64,000 nucleotides of DNA, taken from assembly GCA_036245805.1 (NCBI GenBank), contig BTRK01000004.1, forward strand, positions 46,688,690 to 46,752,689. The letters are read 5' to 3'. A program made the translations under genes and the position numbers. Positions 1-12,852 of the stretch are shown here, piece after piece (the stretch's first letter is position 1; each line of letters starts with the position of its first letter). The notes under the pieces are model-generated. The model searched no databases. It had not been told where the DNA came from and was given only the letters and a program-made list of their open reading frames with translations. This DNA comes from Pristionchus mayeri. Taxonomy: Eukaryota; Nematoda; Chromadorea; Rhabditida; Neodiplogasteridae.

Positions 1-663
1 TGCAACTATCATGACAATATTTACTAGCGAAGGAATATTGAATCTCTAGCACAAAGGGCCAAACTAGAACGTATTTTAATGTAGGTTAATGGGAAGAAAT
101 GTATGTAATATGGCATACACGTCGAATCTGTCTGTTGTTCCACAGGAACGCAGAAATCACAACAGAATTACTTTGATATTACAATTAATTTGGTCTACCC
201 GAAAACATGGAAAGCTTCTGTGGAAAGACTGGTATCAGCCGGATAATATTTGCATTAAAATTGTCGAATCAGGATCGGGCTGAGTGGGCACGGTAATTGG
301 AAGGGAAAGGTGTACCGATTGATGGGTACAGTATTCATCCGAATTGTCTGTAGACAGGCATGGAGTAGGGCGTCTCGGACCGAGCTACTTTGGGAGCTGA
401 CGCGATGGCAGGCAGGCTGGAATTGCATATTTTATATTTGTTGGTTGAATCAAGCCGCATTTCATTTATGGCCTAATTGAGAAAAAAATGTGTTTTGGCA
501 AATATCGATAGCTCTGTTTGTCTTTCATTAACAAAAAAATAAACTGTAGGAAATTGCAAAATCATCCTCGAAGCGAGTAGCGTTTCAAAACCAACTCAAA
601 TTCAACTATCTATGAATTTTGTCAATCGTGCGATGATATCATCTTTAAAAAACTATCAACTTC
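1..663. other. No gene recognised, downstream flank of astacin gene
   Basis: AT-rich sequence with only short chance reading frames on either strand. It lies just 3' of the stop codon of the minus-strand astacin gene, so it should hold that gene's 3' UTR and polyadenylation signal. I did not identify any repeat, RNA gene or conserved motif here. Confidence 0.4.
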
Positions 664-3600
664 CTACCCCGGCGTGCAGAATCCACAGCTGGCCGCGCAG
701 AACTCTCGCATAATCTTCTCGAAGAAGAAGGAGCGACACCGATCGAGCCATCTCCAGCACAGATTTGTACGGTCCCGACACTCCTCGTCGCCTGAAAATT
801 CAAATTTTGAATTTCGCGCCCGACAATTCGCATTTCGAGAAATGGTGGCATTTTTATATTACACCGTTGATTCGTGGTAAATGTCAGGCGCGAAATTTGA
901 ATTTCGAACCTTCTGATGGTTTGCTGATCGTGTCGACGGTCATATCGACCTTGGGCACCCCGACGATCTAGAAAATTATTGATTTCGATTCCGAGAAGAT
1001 CACAAAATATCTAGCGTTTCAGTAATATCATCATGTTCTCCACCGCTTTGTACGCACGCACGCATTTTACTAATACTATACGATCTTAGAGTTGAGAAAT
1101 TAAAAACAAAATTGTGAATTTCGCGTTGCCTGAGTGACAGGCAGACGGCCGGTGCCGTCAACAACCGCAGTGGGTGTGCCTGAAAGATCAAAGATCAATC
1201 AAAATCCGTTTGATGGATATTGAAACGCATTCGATAATTGCCAATCACGTAATTAGTTAGATTAGCTATACATCCATGTCTGCATTATGCACTTCCTGGA
1301 TGGCAATGACATCAATGACATCAAAAAATGCAGACATGGATGTATGCATGCCATTTCGTACAGAATAAAGATTTAAATCTAGAGCTACAACCTCCAAGAG
1401 ATGTCAGTGGCGGTGGAATTCCAGGCGGCGGAATGCCTGGTGATGGAATGATTGCCGGTTGTGGAATAAGTGACGCTGAAATATTGTAGACAGTTTAACA
1501 TGAACTTCCAGGTTCAAATACCTGGCGGCAAATTTCCTGCGCCCAGAGTGTAGGTTCCTGAAAAGTGCTTAATATTATCTGGATCGTGAATTCGCAGTAA
1601 ACTTTGTTTTTCGTTCCGTCTTTTCTTTTACTTTGTGTTATCGGTGAACGATTTCATAGTATGTTATTTCATGCAAAATTATCCCCACCTGAATTCAGAA
1701 TATAACACGCCTATCACATATGAATCGATCTGAATGTACCATTTCTCGGACCATTAGTACCATTAGTTGGAAAAGTCACATGCGATATTTTTTCAAGGAA
1801 TTTTTAGGCCTCTCTCGGTCAGAGAGAAAGTCCCTGGTACCGGGGGAAAGTCGCACCAATATTAATCGGAGTGACTACTCCAGAAGCTGCTAATTGCTCA
1901 CTGCACGAGTACATCAGATTGATTTTGAGAATATCCACCTGGAAAGTGGGGATTAAGGATCAGAATGAAAGTTGTGCGATCACTTTCAAAACTTCCAGTT
2001 TTTCAAGTTGTTTTAGCACGGCTTTTAGGAACATGTGAATAAAAGGTATTTGTTGTTGCCAGATGATGTGGTAGATTAATTTCAAGCATAAATGCTCCAA
2101 CAGAAGCACTCGTCTACCATCCCTTCCCCGAGTTAAACAATGAACTGACCGGGCTGAAGTCGATGGCTGATCCGATGACCTTCGTCATCTCCGGCCGCTT
2201 TGCAATCATTGTCTCGAACCCGTTCTAGGAATGGTTTGTTAGACTTGGAGAAACGGGACCTCGTTTCTGCTTTTCCAATATTTTCTAACCACACGACTGA
2301 TCGAGATGAAAAAGGTGGAAAGAAAGATGGCGGTACGAGTTGGAACTTGGATAATAGAACTTTTCTGATCGGAATCCTGGTCTGATAACCGATCACTCGG
2401 ACCTATGGAAATGGAATGATTCTCCTGGGAACGTTCTCCCTCCTGGGAAATCTTTGAAAACTGAAAGATCGAGAACAATGGTTGTGTAATCAACGATATG
2501 GAAAATACGGCTCGTAACAATTTCCATAGAACGCGCGTTTCGGAACGAACGTTTGGGAACCACAGGGCTGAGAACCGCTATGTGGAGCATTATCCCAACA
2601 AATATCATACCATACTTTGTGTATTGAATGAAACCATCATTAGCACAAACATTCGTTCATAGACCTACTAGACAAAGATCAATACAATGAAAGGAGCTTT
2701 CTATAGGTCTGCGCTCTTTCACCGATCTCGATGTGTAATGTCGTTTTAAAAAAAATGTTTCAAATGTAGCGAAATAGACTTGAGGGGAGCACTTCAGCGG
2801 TTCCAAAACCTCGGTTCCCAAACGTCCGTTCTCAAACTCACGTTCCCACTCAGCATTTACATCTCGATGATTATGCATTCGTAGTTCTCTGATCACTCGT
2901 TTCATTAGCATAGTTTCGGATCTCAAAATAGGATTCTAAGACTAACAGTTTCACGGAATTGGTTTTCAACATTATGTTTCACAAGGGAGGTTTCGCAACT
3001 TTCGATTCCGCATTAAGCGGTTATATTCCCCTAGTTTCAATTCGTACCGCCATCGAAAGAAATACCTTTCATAGAACGTGCATTGCTTTTAATTTTGATA
3101 ATTTTGAAGAGGTGTACGTATGGCTATTTTTCCCATTACGATCCGGTTTCAAATCGCAAAGCGCCCATTCGCTGGGTAAGAGTTATTGGTTGTCTCGACT
3201 AGATCGCAACGATAACACAATGATCTAGTTACCTTGGAGAAGGCGAGTGAGTCGTAGTGCATCACGGAGTGGTAGTCGTACGCCTAAGAATTGGAGCTTT
3301 TTTTTCAATTTTCAAGTAATTTTGGCTAATTTTCGGATGCGTTTCAGGTTCGCTAAACAGCTGATAAGCTCTTGAGCTATGTATAGCGCACCTGAAACAA
3401 AACCGAAAAAGAGCCTAAATATCCTGGGAATTGAAACTAGGATTCCGGAATTGGGCGTAATTGGGCGTCTTTTGAATCATTTTCGGATATGTTTCATGTA
3501 CAATATATAGTATGCATATATAGCGCACATGAAACATATTTGAAAATGATTCAAAAGATGCCCAGTTACGCCCAATTCCGGAACCCTAATTGAAACCCTA

Positions 3601-6600
3601 CTAAAGGACTCTTCACGTTCTCTCTCTCGACCAGTAGGTCGGTGAGAGAATGTGTCAAACGAAGATAAAGTGACCCGAATTTCGAGCTTAACTGGATACA
3701 CATGTTTGTATCTACTGCTGATGGCAATATGGATGCTCAGTTCAACTTGAACCAGGCTGCTCAGCCATGCCGACTTGCCGTTTTGACATCTACATTATTG
3801 GAATTGGTGGAGCAACTTGATAGAAAAAAAACAATAATTATGAAGTATTGAGTGACAGGCCGAGAATAATCCATTCCCATTCAAAGCGATAAATATAGCA
3901 TACTATTGAAACTCATTTGATCATAAAGGAACGATTTTTTTCATTGATGCATTTTTTTGAAAAAAAGTGTCAAAACAGATTCTGACCTGTCCGTAGTAGG
4001 AAGACTCGCTGAGGTCCACCTTACCGAACTGATCGTAAGCATCTGAAAAAAAGATGCACAATTTTCGCAAATTTATTCCAAAAAATGGAATCAGCACACG
4101 AACAATCTCGTTGAGTTTCAGAGTATGTTCATAGCTGGAATTGCATGAATGTAACGATCGTGAGCCGTCGTAGTATTCAAGGTACAACATTTACAAAAAT
4201 AGATAATTCACTACGATTATTGATTACTTTGATTTGGTCAGTTTGAGTTGTTTCGTTTGTGTGATGCCAAGATCTATCTGGAATATATTAACATTACCTC
4301 GATCGATATTGTGCCACAGTATCGTAATGTGCTCATCGCGATCCCATCGCTCGTGCTCGTGGTAGAACCCGACGGAGTGCATCAATTCATGTATGGCAGT
4401 GTCGTACTGTAAATATTATATGATTTGAGAATGACTCTCATTCATGTTCCTGAGACGGTTTCCTCATTCATGTTAACTGTTTGAGACGGAATTGTGATGT
4501 GGGCATGATCCGCGGTGACATTCAATAAAACTTCAAAAAGTAGTTGAGACTCGACAACGTTACCTGCAAGCATCCATCGTCGAGTGACAGTTCCTGCCTT
4601 CCACCCGCTTTGCCAACGTCGGAATAACAGCTAAATGATAGCACATTGTGATATTCAATGTTATCTTGATAATTATTTTTAAAAACAACATAACCGTAAT
4701 GACGACTCACCCGTCAATCTTTCCGATGTAGAGGTAGTCGTTGTCAAGTGCTGTTCTAGGCACGAATTTCACGCACGTCCGCTTTTGGTACTCCTGAAAT
4801 CGAAGTGTTCCTTTCGTGTAAAGACATGCGTCATCATGACGTGTATGCATTTCACATTACTAATTTGTTATGTTTTTTCTTTACTGTGATGTGATAATCA
4901 AGCATACATTTTGCAGTACTCCAGACACCAAAATGGTACTATATTTAGTTGTTTCCAAGAAAAAAATACAAATTGCTGACTCTGATGGTGCATTTCTTTT
5001 TACTATTTATCCAATAAATAGTATTGTGGAATAACCAACACTAAAACTCCTCGCCAACACTGCTCTCTCCCTGTCGTTGTACTTGGCAGAGAGAGCGTAA
5101 GGGATCCGAGCACCCGGCCATTTCTTGATCCCTGAAGATTGCTGACCTTTGATATGCATTGATTGCCTTTCAAAATTTGATCAGGTTCTCTAAGATTAAT
5201 TTTATAGTAATTGTGTTAATATTTCACGCTCTTCAGATCATTATCAGTTCAGCGAACTTGAAACATACCTGAAAATGGAAAAAAAGTCTCGATGACTGTG
5301 AGATCAATTTAGTTTCATGGTTGCATTAAGACATTGATGCGAGAAATACATCGATAGGTTCTTCTCCGTAATGAGCAATCAACACTTACTGGACAGTTCT
5401 TATTAATGATTTATCGTTCATATATTTAAATATACCTGAGATCACTCCATTCCTTCTCGTTCCGACTCGGTTTGTTTTCTGCAATTAATTTTCTGATTGT
5501 TTATGTTTTATCACATTGTCGTTAGCACCGGTATGTTGCATCCGACTAGTGTTGTACATCCTTATTCTGTGTGTGACATTCGCTCTTACGTCACCTCAGT
5601 CTCGAGGATCGACTATGTCTTTACTTCCTTCCTTTGTTTTAATATTTTCAACACATGCATTCCCCCTCGATCCCGCGCAGTTGCGCAATCGCAACCCGTG
5701 TGTATTTCCACCCAATCGGATTACAACAATCCGCCCTATCCTCTCTCGCCCTCTCACCACTCTGATTCTCTCTAATTCCCTCGCTCTCGCGCCCTTTCTA
5801 ACTGCAATTGCTCCTCTCCCCCCTCTCCCGACCCAATTCTCGATGGCATCATATGAGTAGTTATTACAGGGGGAGCTTTTTCCTCCTCCTCATCGCCCAT
5901 AGACAGGATACCGGTTCGGTAAGGGATGGGGCTGATGACTAAACCAAGGGTAATCCGTGCCGCCGTGACCTTTCTCATAGGGGGGGGGGGGTGGGGGGGA
6001 GGTTGTCAGGAGGGGAATAATTCGGGTAGCTGTATCTTCATTTCCCACACTATTTCGCCTCTCAACCTGTTGAAATTGAAAATGAAGAGACAATTACCAG
6101 AATTTCGAACACTGCTGTCATGAGGATAAACAATTGTCTGGCGCTCTACAATTCGTGTGATCCCAAGAAGTGGGTAAAATGAGAGAGTGTAAAAATGACA
6201 TGTACGTAAATTCAAATGATCTAGAACAAGACCTATTTCAATGACAACAAATAGTGCACTATCGTTAATTTGACCATAAGGAACAATTATCGGATCTCAT
6301 TATCAGCATAAGCGTTTGAGGTTGAAATAAGTTGAACGCACCAATCGCCACGAAGCCTTTCCTCGAATGTCACCCCGGTGGAAGAGTTGTTGCGAGAGGA
6401 ATCGCGATTGGGCAGCTGAAAGTGTGACACTTCATGTATTAGTTTTCAACCCCCATCCTCGTTAAACGTATTGTCTCAAGAAATTGTCTTCATTCAGCGA
6501 AAATTGAGAAATTATCGACAATAATTAAATAAAATTAATTAATTAAATTATTTTAATTATCGACTACCTTACAAATGAGAGCACACGCAACGAGTGCTTT

Positions 6601-7050
6601 CTTGCAAATCAATCTTTAAAAATCGAATTAGTTTTATAAGCGGACAATCGTCGCGTCATCATTCGTTTCTCCTGGTGATCACTTTCATGTCTTCAGCGAA
6701 ACATATGAACAATTGCGGGAAATGAAGTAGCGTTTCCTGAAACTTACGCGATTCCTTGGATATCTTCTCACCGGCAGCGAAATCTGTCTCGTTGAGGAAG
6801 ACTTGGTCCTCTGAAATTCGTGAGTCAGTCAACTCATCTAAAATACATGCAATCGGGAAATTCTTTTCAAGATTCCCTTCGGTATATCAAAGGGATTAAT
6901 CAAGGTTCCTAACGCGAAATTGTAACAGTGCTTCTGATGAATATTCATTCAATAAAAACGCATATATAATTTTTAAAGAATCACCGTCGAGAGGCCGCTC
7001 GAAGTCATCATTTGACAAGAAAGTCTCGTTTTCTCGCGAAACGTTGGGCT
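664..7050 (-). CDS. Astacin zinc metalloprotease with C-terminal ShKT domain (NAS family)
   Basis: Minus-strand multi-exon gene for a secreted zinc endopeptidase. Exons read: 7050-6985, 6810-6748, 6415-6342 (propeptide, with LFHRGDI resembling the FxGD aspartate switch), 5131-5040 (mature N-terminus, KKWPGARIPYALS), 4793-4711 (TCVKFVPRT), 4630-4564 (CYSDVG, then QELSLDDGC), 4406-4298 (zinc site HELMHSVGFYHEHERWDRD, matching HExxHxxGFxHExxRxDRD), 4042-3987 (AYDQFGKVDLSESSYYGQ), 3283-3233 (SVMHYDSLAF, the Met-turn), 2224-2150 (KVIGSAIDFSP), and 791-664 (ShKT domain with six cysteines, ending CGFCTPG-stop). Exon phases agree where checked. The signal-peptide exon, one exon between 6342 and 5131, and one or more between 2150 and 791 were not found. 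Domain order fits nematode NAS proteins with ShKT domains. An Ala replaces the usual Pro of the PYDY motif (YGQ-AYDY). Confidence 0.9.
1270..1343. repeat. Short hairpin, 16-bp perfect stem
   Basis: ACATCCATGTCTGCAT at 1270-1285 is followed by its exact reverse complement at 1328-1343, leaving a loop of about 42 bases. It lies in an intron of the astacin gene. It may be a small MITE remnant; no flanking target duplication was seen. Confidence 0.6.
3285..3601. mobile_element. MITE family B, interrupted by a family A MITE
   Basis: Imperfect hairpin whose ends resemble the copy at 7407-7543 (TCAATTTTCA near one end, ATTGAAACCCTA at the other). Its right terminus is split by the family A insertion at 3438-3588. 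The left end abuts the 3' splice site of the astacin exon at 3283, so this element supplies the acceptor-proximal intron sequence. Confidence 0.6.
3438..3588. mobile_element. MITE family A (hAT-like), nested in family B
   Basis: Foldback of about 150 bp with termini TAGGATTCCGGAATTGGGC and the complementary CCAATTCCGGAACCCTA. An exact 8-bp duplication, ATTGAAAC, lies at 3430-3437 and 3589-3596. An 8-bp duplication with a TAG-type terminus is typical of hAT elements. It sits in an intron of the astacin gene. Other copies are at 28271, 37108 and, split, 32569/34614. Confidence 0.85.
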
Positions 7051-7406
7051 CTGAAAAGCAATTATTACGTTACACTCATTTGGTACTAATCAGAACGCCA
7101 GTCGGCATTGTTTCTGCATCAGAAATATAACAGTTTCGAGGAATTGTCAATTGAAAATTGCTGATTATGTATTAGGAAGCACTGCGATTGAGAATAGATC
7201 GATTGAATTGCAAATGAAGAAACAGTGAAACTCAACAGGGCCTCAATATGGGATTTGAGTTCTGCCCTACACTACGAACTACACATCAACACTTTTTTCT
7301 GAGTTAATTTCACAAGAAACAACTCTCTCCATTCTGCGTGCTCTCACATCGGCTAGAGATAACGTAGAATGAAGAGAGTTAAGCAAGATACATTTGATCG
7401 AAATGC

Positions 7407-7543
7407 TAAGGGTTTCAATTTTCAGGTCATCCATTTTCGTGTTTTTTTCAGGCACGCTTCATATCTTTTGAGCTTATCAGATATCTAGATTATCTGAAAC
7501 GCATCTCAAAATGACCTAATATTACCTGAAAATTGAAGCCCTA
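7407..7543. mobile_element. MITE family B
   Basis: Inverted-repeat element starting TAAGGGTTTCAATTTTCAGG and ending CCTGAAAATTGAAGCCCTA. It matches the element at 3285-3601. No convincing target duplication was found. It lies just upstream of the first astacin exon that I can see. Confidence 0.65.
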
Positions 7544-8384
7544 ATTGCTACGAACCTGCTATTCTCGCATCAACTCTGCTGGAAAGGCAAGCGAAAGCGC
7601 AGAGGTAGATCAAGGAGGTCAGTGAGGTCATCAATCGGGGCGCACATCTTCTCAGGTTGTTCGGTCTTCGCGATTTTATCGTTCCGATCATCTGCGCATC
7701 TTCCGGGTCGTCGCGATACGGTAGTTTCTCGGCGTTATCGATTTTTTCGCGTCGACCCGTTCCTGCAGAAATTCTTGCTTAATGGCTTTATTCTGCTCAC
7801 TTTCTTTGACCTGTCGTAAGATAGTGCAACGATTTTGCAATATATCGAAATTACGAATTCGGTGAAAATGCTACATAAAACAAGTGAAATGGCGAGTGAA
7901 ATCTAGCGAAAACAACTGGCAAATCGCGGAGGATCAAGGGGTTGCCAGCGGGGGCAAAGGCCGATGCGCTTGGATGAGCTACTGTACAGAGAGGGAGGAG
8001 GGAAGTGGAAACATAATCAGCTTGGGAGGAAGGAGAGGAGGGGTGAAGCGCGTATGCTTTTGCGCGTTTTCCTCCATCGAAAATCTGGCCGATGTGCTCA
8101 TAAATGGGAGAGGAGAGGGAGAGGGATATTGCGCAACGGATGAAGGAGACAAAGAGGTGCGCAGGTGAACTCTCACTATGTTGGGTGTGATGCAAATTAT
8201 TCGGAGTGTCTGAGATAGTGGCAAATCACTCTTGATTATTTATGATTTCTCACAAGACTAATCGCCTCGTGAACATCCTTAAATACCGAAATAACAACGG
8301 AAGTGGAGCCTTTCACTTCTCGCTCTAGTGAAAACAGGTGCATCTGAATGCTGTTTGATCTGACGCCACAAGGGCGGAATCTTT

Positions 8385-8770
8385 CCAGTAGGTAAGCGCA
8401 AACAATTACGTCAACAATAAAAGGAAGTCATTACAGGAAGTTCACTCGCAGTAAATTTGTATATAAATTTAGCAATTAGTCGTTGCGGCAGCACTGCAAG
8501 AGTTCCCTTATCTCACCGATCAAACTGGCAAAAGAGCACGCATAATCATGTGATAACTTCCTTCGAAGCAGTCCCTGGGTCATAGGCAAACAATTACGTC
8601 AACAACTGAGGGTGTTTGTGTGAAGAAGCACCGGGCAGTAGAGTAAGCGGAAGTCTTTGCAGAGGAATAAGTGAATTCACCAGAAATCCACTCCCAGACA
8701 ATTTGTGCTCATAAATTTCGAATTTAGTCGTTGTGGCGCCCTGCAAGATTTCTCATACTCATTTCTCGTC
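8385..8770 (+). repeat. Imperfect direct repeat, with a third partial copy near 11105
   Basis: Two diverged copies of roughly 150-190 bp in direct order. The string CAAACAATTACGTCAACAA occurs near 8399 and 8586. The string TTAGTCGTTG, followed by GGC and CTGCAAGA, occurs at 8476 and 8723, and a third partial match is at 11107. No coding frame is shared. It could be a duplicated regulatory segment or an old repeat. Confidence 0.6.
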
Positions 8771-9628
8771 AATCGGGCATGCCAGAGGGCATGCCGAATG
8801 AAAATAGTCACTTGGAAGTCATTCCTATGGCAGCAAACTGCGCGCTGGAGACCAATCCGACTAGTATTCGCTTTCTCGAACGCCAATTGAAACAGGCAGA
8901 ATGAAGAAACCCCATTTGGAAGAAGAATACAGACCAATACGACCAGTGTTTGTCGTTTTCTCGCGCAATCGTGAGATGGCATGCTTCTGTTTCCCAGATT
9001 GTCCGCTCTAAAACTATTGATGTCTCAATGATCGGGAACGGTCTGTGAGATCGGAAAGTGACGAGCAATAAGAAGAAAGCAGAGTGGGAGAATTATGTAT
9101 ATATCTCGTTTCGGTGCAGATTGGTTGTTCGAGGTTGGGTTGCACCGTTGCTTCTCCCTCGCCTGAATGCGAAATCCGGGGAGAGGAAGCAGTTGCAATG
9201 CTGGCGATCTCGAATAGGCAAACCTAACGAAGGCTATACCAAAATGAGATGTGCAAACTGAATAATTACTTCCAAAGCGTAGCGCGAGTGGGCGGGGGGA
9301 GGGGGCTGATCCAAGTGTGTGCTCAAACAATGATAAGAATATCCCGAAAGATCATGGAACATCCAGCCCCGAGACCATCTAGAGATCATTGAAACAATAG
9401 TGAGAAGGAAGGCTTCGTGAGAATTGACTCGCTTGACCCTTAGAGATTGAAGAGAGCCATTTCTTGCCAAAGTACCCATTACATAAACGCGGATTGACTT
9501 GCCACCCTCTAACCAGGAGAAGTGAGAACCGAACTGACTCAGGGGCGGAAAGATCTGGGAACTGCCCCAAGTGACTAGTCATCAAGCACACTTCCGCCTG
9601 CAATTTCTATCTATCTCTCTGCCTCCTC

Positions 9629-9721
9629 GAGCAATCGTCTGACTCTCCTCGGTTTGCACGCTCTCTCATCTCTCAGACGGGCGAGAGAGCGTGTAAACCG
9701 AGGAGAGTCAGACGATTGTTC
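9629..9721. mobile_element. MITE family D (hAT-like)
   Basis: A 93-bp near-perfect hairpin with termini GAGCAATCGTCTGACTC and complement. It is flanked by GCCTCCTC and CCCTCCTC, an 8-bp target duplication with one mismatch. A second copy at 44822-44914 has a perfect 8-bp duplication. Confidence 0.85.
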
Positions 9722-12287
9722 CCCTCCTCCCAGGTGCACGAGGAGAAATCATCTCAACCCCCTGAGGGCAAACAGTTTCTTGCCCCCCTTTCTTACCAAC
9801 AGCCACTGGATCGAGTCAGAGGGGGCACAGTAGGGAACGGCTTCCGGATTAGAAGCACAATCGGCACAATTGGAAGGTAGGGTATATATTAGATTCTGAT
9901 CGATCACGTAGTTTTGGATACAATAAACGCATGCAAGTCTATGTGAACCGATCGAGCAATGGAAGAGTGTGAAAAAAACATGAAACGATTAACTGAAACA
10001 CTGACTATAGTAGGCTCTAGTAGGAAAAAAAGGAAAAGATCCAGCAAGCAGCGAATAAAGAGCGAGTAAAGAAGGAGTGGGAGAGATGGATGCGTGGATG
10101 CGAGGTGCTCACCATGGGAACGTCATCTCTCAGTAGGAAGACGGGACACGGGCTCAGAAAATATAGATACGATGTATACTACCAGCTGACAATAGATGGA
10201 AGATACTAGGCGATGTCATCCTTCCGAATAAGACCCCCAATTTCTGCCCTTCTCCAGTGTTTTTACTGTAGATGGTGCACTGTAGAAACGGATCCTGAAG
10301 AAAAAAAACTCCTGAAGGAAGCTTAAAGTAAGTTCAACTAACGGAGCCGCGCAATTCAAAAGCATTTGAAATAGTTTCCACGCAAGCACTCGAAACCTCA
10401 CAAAGAACCACGGAAGAAATACCTCCAACAGACAGGAGAGGGATTGTTTGCTTACCGCCAATGTGAGGCAATATCAGTTAACGAGTGCAGGAACTAGTCG
10501 AAATATGCTCTCTCACTAATCATCATTTGATACTCATCACAAAATGGCAAACCTGATTGATGAGCATGAATTTGACTCGACCCCATATCCACTTCTAAAC
10601 ATTACAATTATTCGGCATCATCCGCTAATTAAAAAGCCACGCGAGACGAATTGCCGGTACCACCCATCATTCCGGGTTCACTGGTACCAGCCGGCTCTGC
10701 GAACCATGAATTGCGGCCCTCATGCCATAAAGGGAGGTGCTGACCCCACTCGAAAGACATACCTAGGGAGAGGGGAAAGAGCAGTCAAGGAGGGCGAGGG
10801 AGAGGGGACATTGTTATTGACCTCAAAACAAGCCATTTCCCTTTCCCATGAGGTTTCAAGCACCTCGCGAGGGGGGCAGCTTTCTGTTGTTTCTCTTAGT
10901 CTTAACGATAACTGGAACGCTGATGAGCTATCTCGTCCCGATTTAGGCCGAGACTTAGGGGAAGAGAGACGAAACGGAACGGAATTTGCTCAGAAGAAAT
11001 GCGATAGAGATAGTGTGCACTGAATTTGTGCTGAAGCAAAAGAAACTGCTCCTGAGCGCTTCGCAAGAAATTCGGTCACAGAACATTTTTGCACATACAA
11101 TTAGCAATTAGTCGTTGCGGCGCACTGTAAGAGTTCATTGACTTCCTTCATGCTACGTACTCTCTAGTCGGTTAGAAGAGTGAGAGAAAGCGCAGATTGA
11201 AGATTTTTCGCAGATTTTCTTGCGGATACATCGATGAAACAAATGTGAACTGTGCCGACTACCTAACATAGTTATAGGTTCTGATGAGAGAAATAATGAA
11301 TAGGTGGAATTGGCATGATGTTGCGGGGAATTTGCCTAGAATCTGAGTAGACACAGAAATCTGACACGATTGCTCTAGTCTGGGGACATGAGGAAACGCC
11401 GATGTTTCGTCTACGCTTGATCTGAGGAATGACTCGGCCCCCATGTCTAGATACTCCCATGTCTGGAGCAAAAACGAGAAAGGTAGAGCGTGCGTGTTCA
11501 CTGGCAAAAAGGGATGGACGAGATCCCGGCAAAAACGAAGGACAAAAAAGGCGAAGCAATTGGATACCATCCAGGAAGAGGACATCGGATATGGATGGAT
11601 GCCATGGAAGAAGAAAGATCATATTCGGTACGGGATGTTCCGTGGCCAGCAACGTATTTTGTGTGTTTTGGTTGTGATTCGTGGAAAGATCAGCCATTTT
11701 TCGTGCCCGGTGTTGAGGTGTGAGGCAATATTTAAATCAAACAATGAATGCACAACAATAGGCAAAAATGATCATGAGGCGGTATTCTCCACAGGTTGAA
11801 CTCCACACGCTAAAATTATTTGCGGAATCTTAAGCGTCCCGAAGCCAATATAGAGAGGATATGAACTATGTGTGCCAATCGACGAATTGCAACTGTTAAA
11901 TGCAGGCTCTTCCTCATCTCACGATAATCGCTTGCGTGATAAACTCTTAGCGGAATCTGAAGAGCAAAAAATCAAGCAGAGAGATGCCGATTCACACGTA
12001 GCCCCCCTTTGAAGAGTAGATCAAACACGCCGCGCCTGGTGGGTACGGGAACCAGGTTTTGCCCATGTATCAACTGACCGGCACCAAACACTCTTCTCAT
12101 AGTAGATATATCAACGCAGCAAAATAGCAGAATACATTGCTGACTTCGATCGAAGTTCCTGCGCCATTAGTACAAACCGAAGGAAGAAGCGACAATATCT
12201 GATCGGTTTTAGTTATCAGATATACCCATGATGTGATCCGCCCTATAGCTATTGAATGAAAACGAACAATAACCTACTAAACAGGAG

Positions 12288-12600
12288 CTGAAATCGATCT
12301 TTCCAGGCAAAATTCAGAGGCTCATAGCACACAACGAAGCAAATGGTGGCAATAGCTCGATGGGTTTCAGAATTCACCCTTGAAGTGATCCACTTCGCGA
12401 ACTCTAGTCAACGAATGGAACAGTGATACTAATATGCTAAAGAGAATACGAAATGTCTCTCGTTGACCACGCGTATAGTACAAAACGAAGCAAACGGTGG
12501 CAATAGCTCCCGAAAAAGGGCGATCGACCATTCTCTGACAACTGATATTGACTCAGCTTTGGCCCCCTCCCCTGAGGGAGAATGGTGGTGGCTCACCCCC
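12288..12600 (+). repeat. Dispersed repeat, second copy at 31740-31890
   Basis: The block containing ACTGATATTGACTCAGCTTT, preceded by an AATAGCTCC stretch and an aaaagggcgatagatcattctct-like stretch, is shared in the same orientation with 31740-31890. Within this copy, a string containing AACGAAGCAAA and GGTGGCAATAGCTC is itself repeated about 140 bp apart. No termini or target duplications were identified. Confidence 0.65.
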
Positions 12601-12797
12601 TATCTCCCCCCTCTCTTCTGGGCACAAAACCAGCTCGACGAGATACGTCTCCTGTGGGAAGTGTGAAGTCTGAAGGCGAGAGGGCGGGCGGAGCTCCGCC
12701 CGGCCTCCTCTCCCTCGCGATGCTTCCCTGTTTACACGGCAAATTACGCCATAAGGACGTGAGTGTTCCTGCGGGGGGTAAACAGAAGGCGTGAGGA

Positions 12798-12801
<4 letters not shown>

Positions 12802-12849
<48 letters not shown>
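12802..12849. repeat. (GA)n microsatellite
   Basis: Uninterrupted GA dinucleotides for about 48 bp, followed by a short GT run. Confidence 0.95.

Positions 12850-12852
<3 letters not shown>

Larger units (their letters stand above)
7544..12801. other. Gene-poor region with repeats; no gene recognised
   Basis: No domain is recognisable on either strand. A purine-rich GA tract covers roughly 7985-8170. A minus-strand frame from 8982 begins with a short basic stretch and a hydrophobic run (TLVVLVCILL) that could be a signal peptide, possibly the missing first astacin exon, but nothing joins it to the rest. A plus-strand open frame at 10544-11023 (159 codons) has no recognisable motif and looks like a chance ORF. 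The region also holds the repeats listed separately. Confidence 0.45.

Noticed and set aside
1268..1345. microRNA precursor at the 16-bp hairpin
   Set aside because: The stem is short, the loop is about 42 bases, and there is no extended pairing typical of a pre-miRNA. Better described as a small inverted repeat.
5740..5850. Coding exon in the CT-rich stretch (114-codon frame)
   Set aside because: Low-complexity CT-rich sequence opens frames by composition. It lies in an intron region of the astacin gene on the opposite strand.
10544..11023. 159-codon plus-strand open frame
   Set aside because: No recognisable domain, no splice or paralogue support, and composition like surrounding non-coding sequence. 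A chance ORF is more likely.
11272..11799. Overlapping frames of 82-141 codons on both strands
   Set aside because: Several overlapping frames on both strands with no conserved motif suggest chance open frames in a stop-poor stretch.
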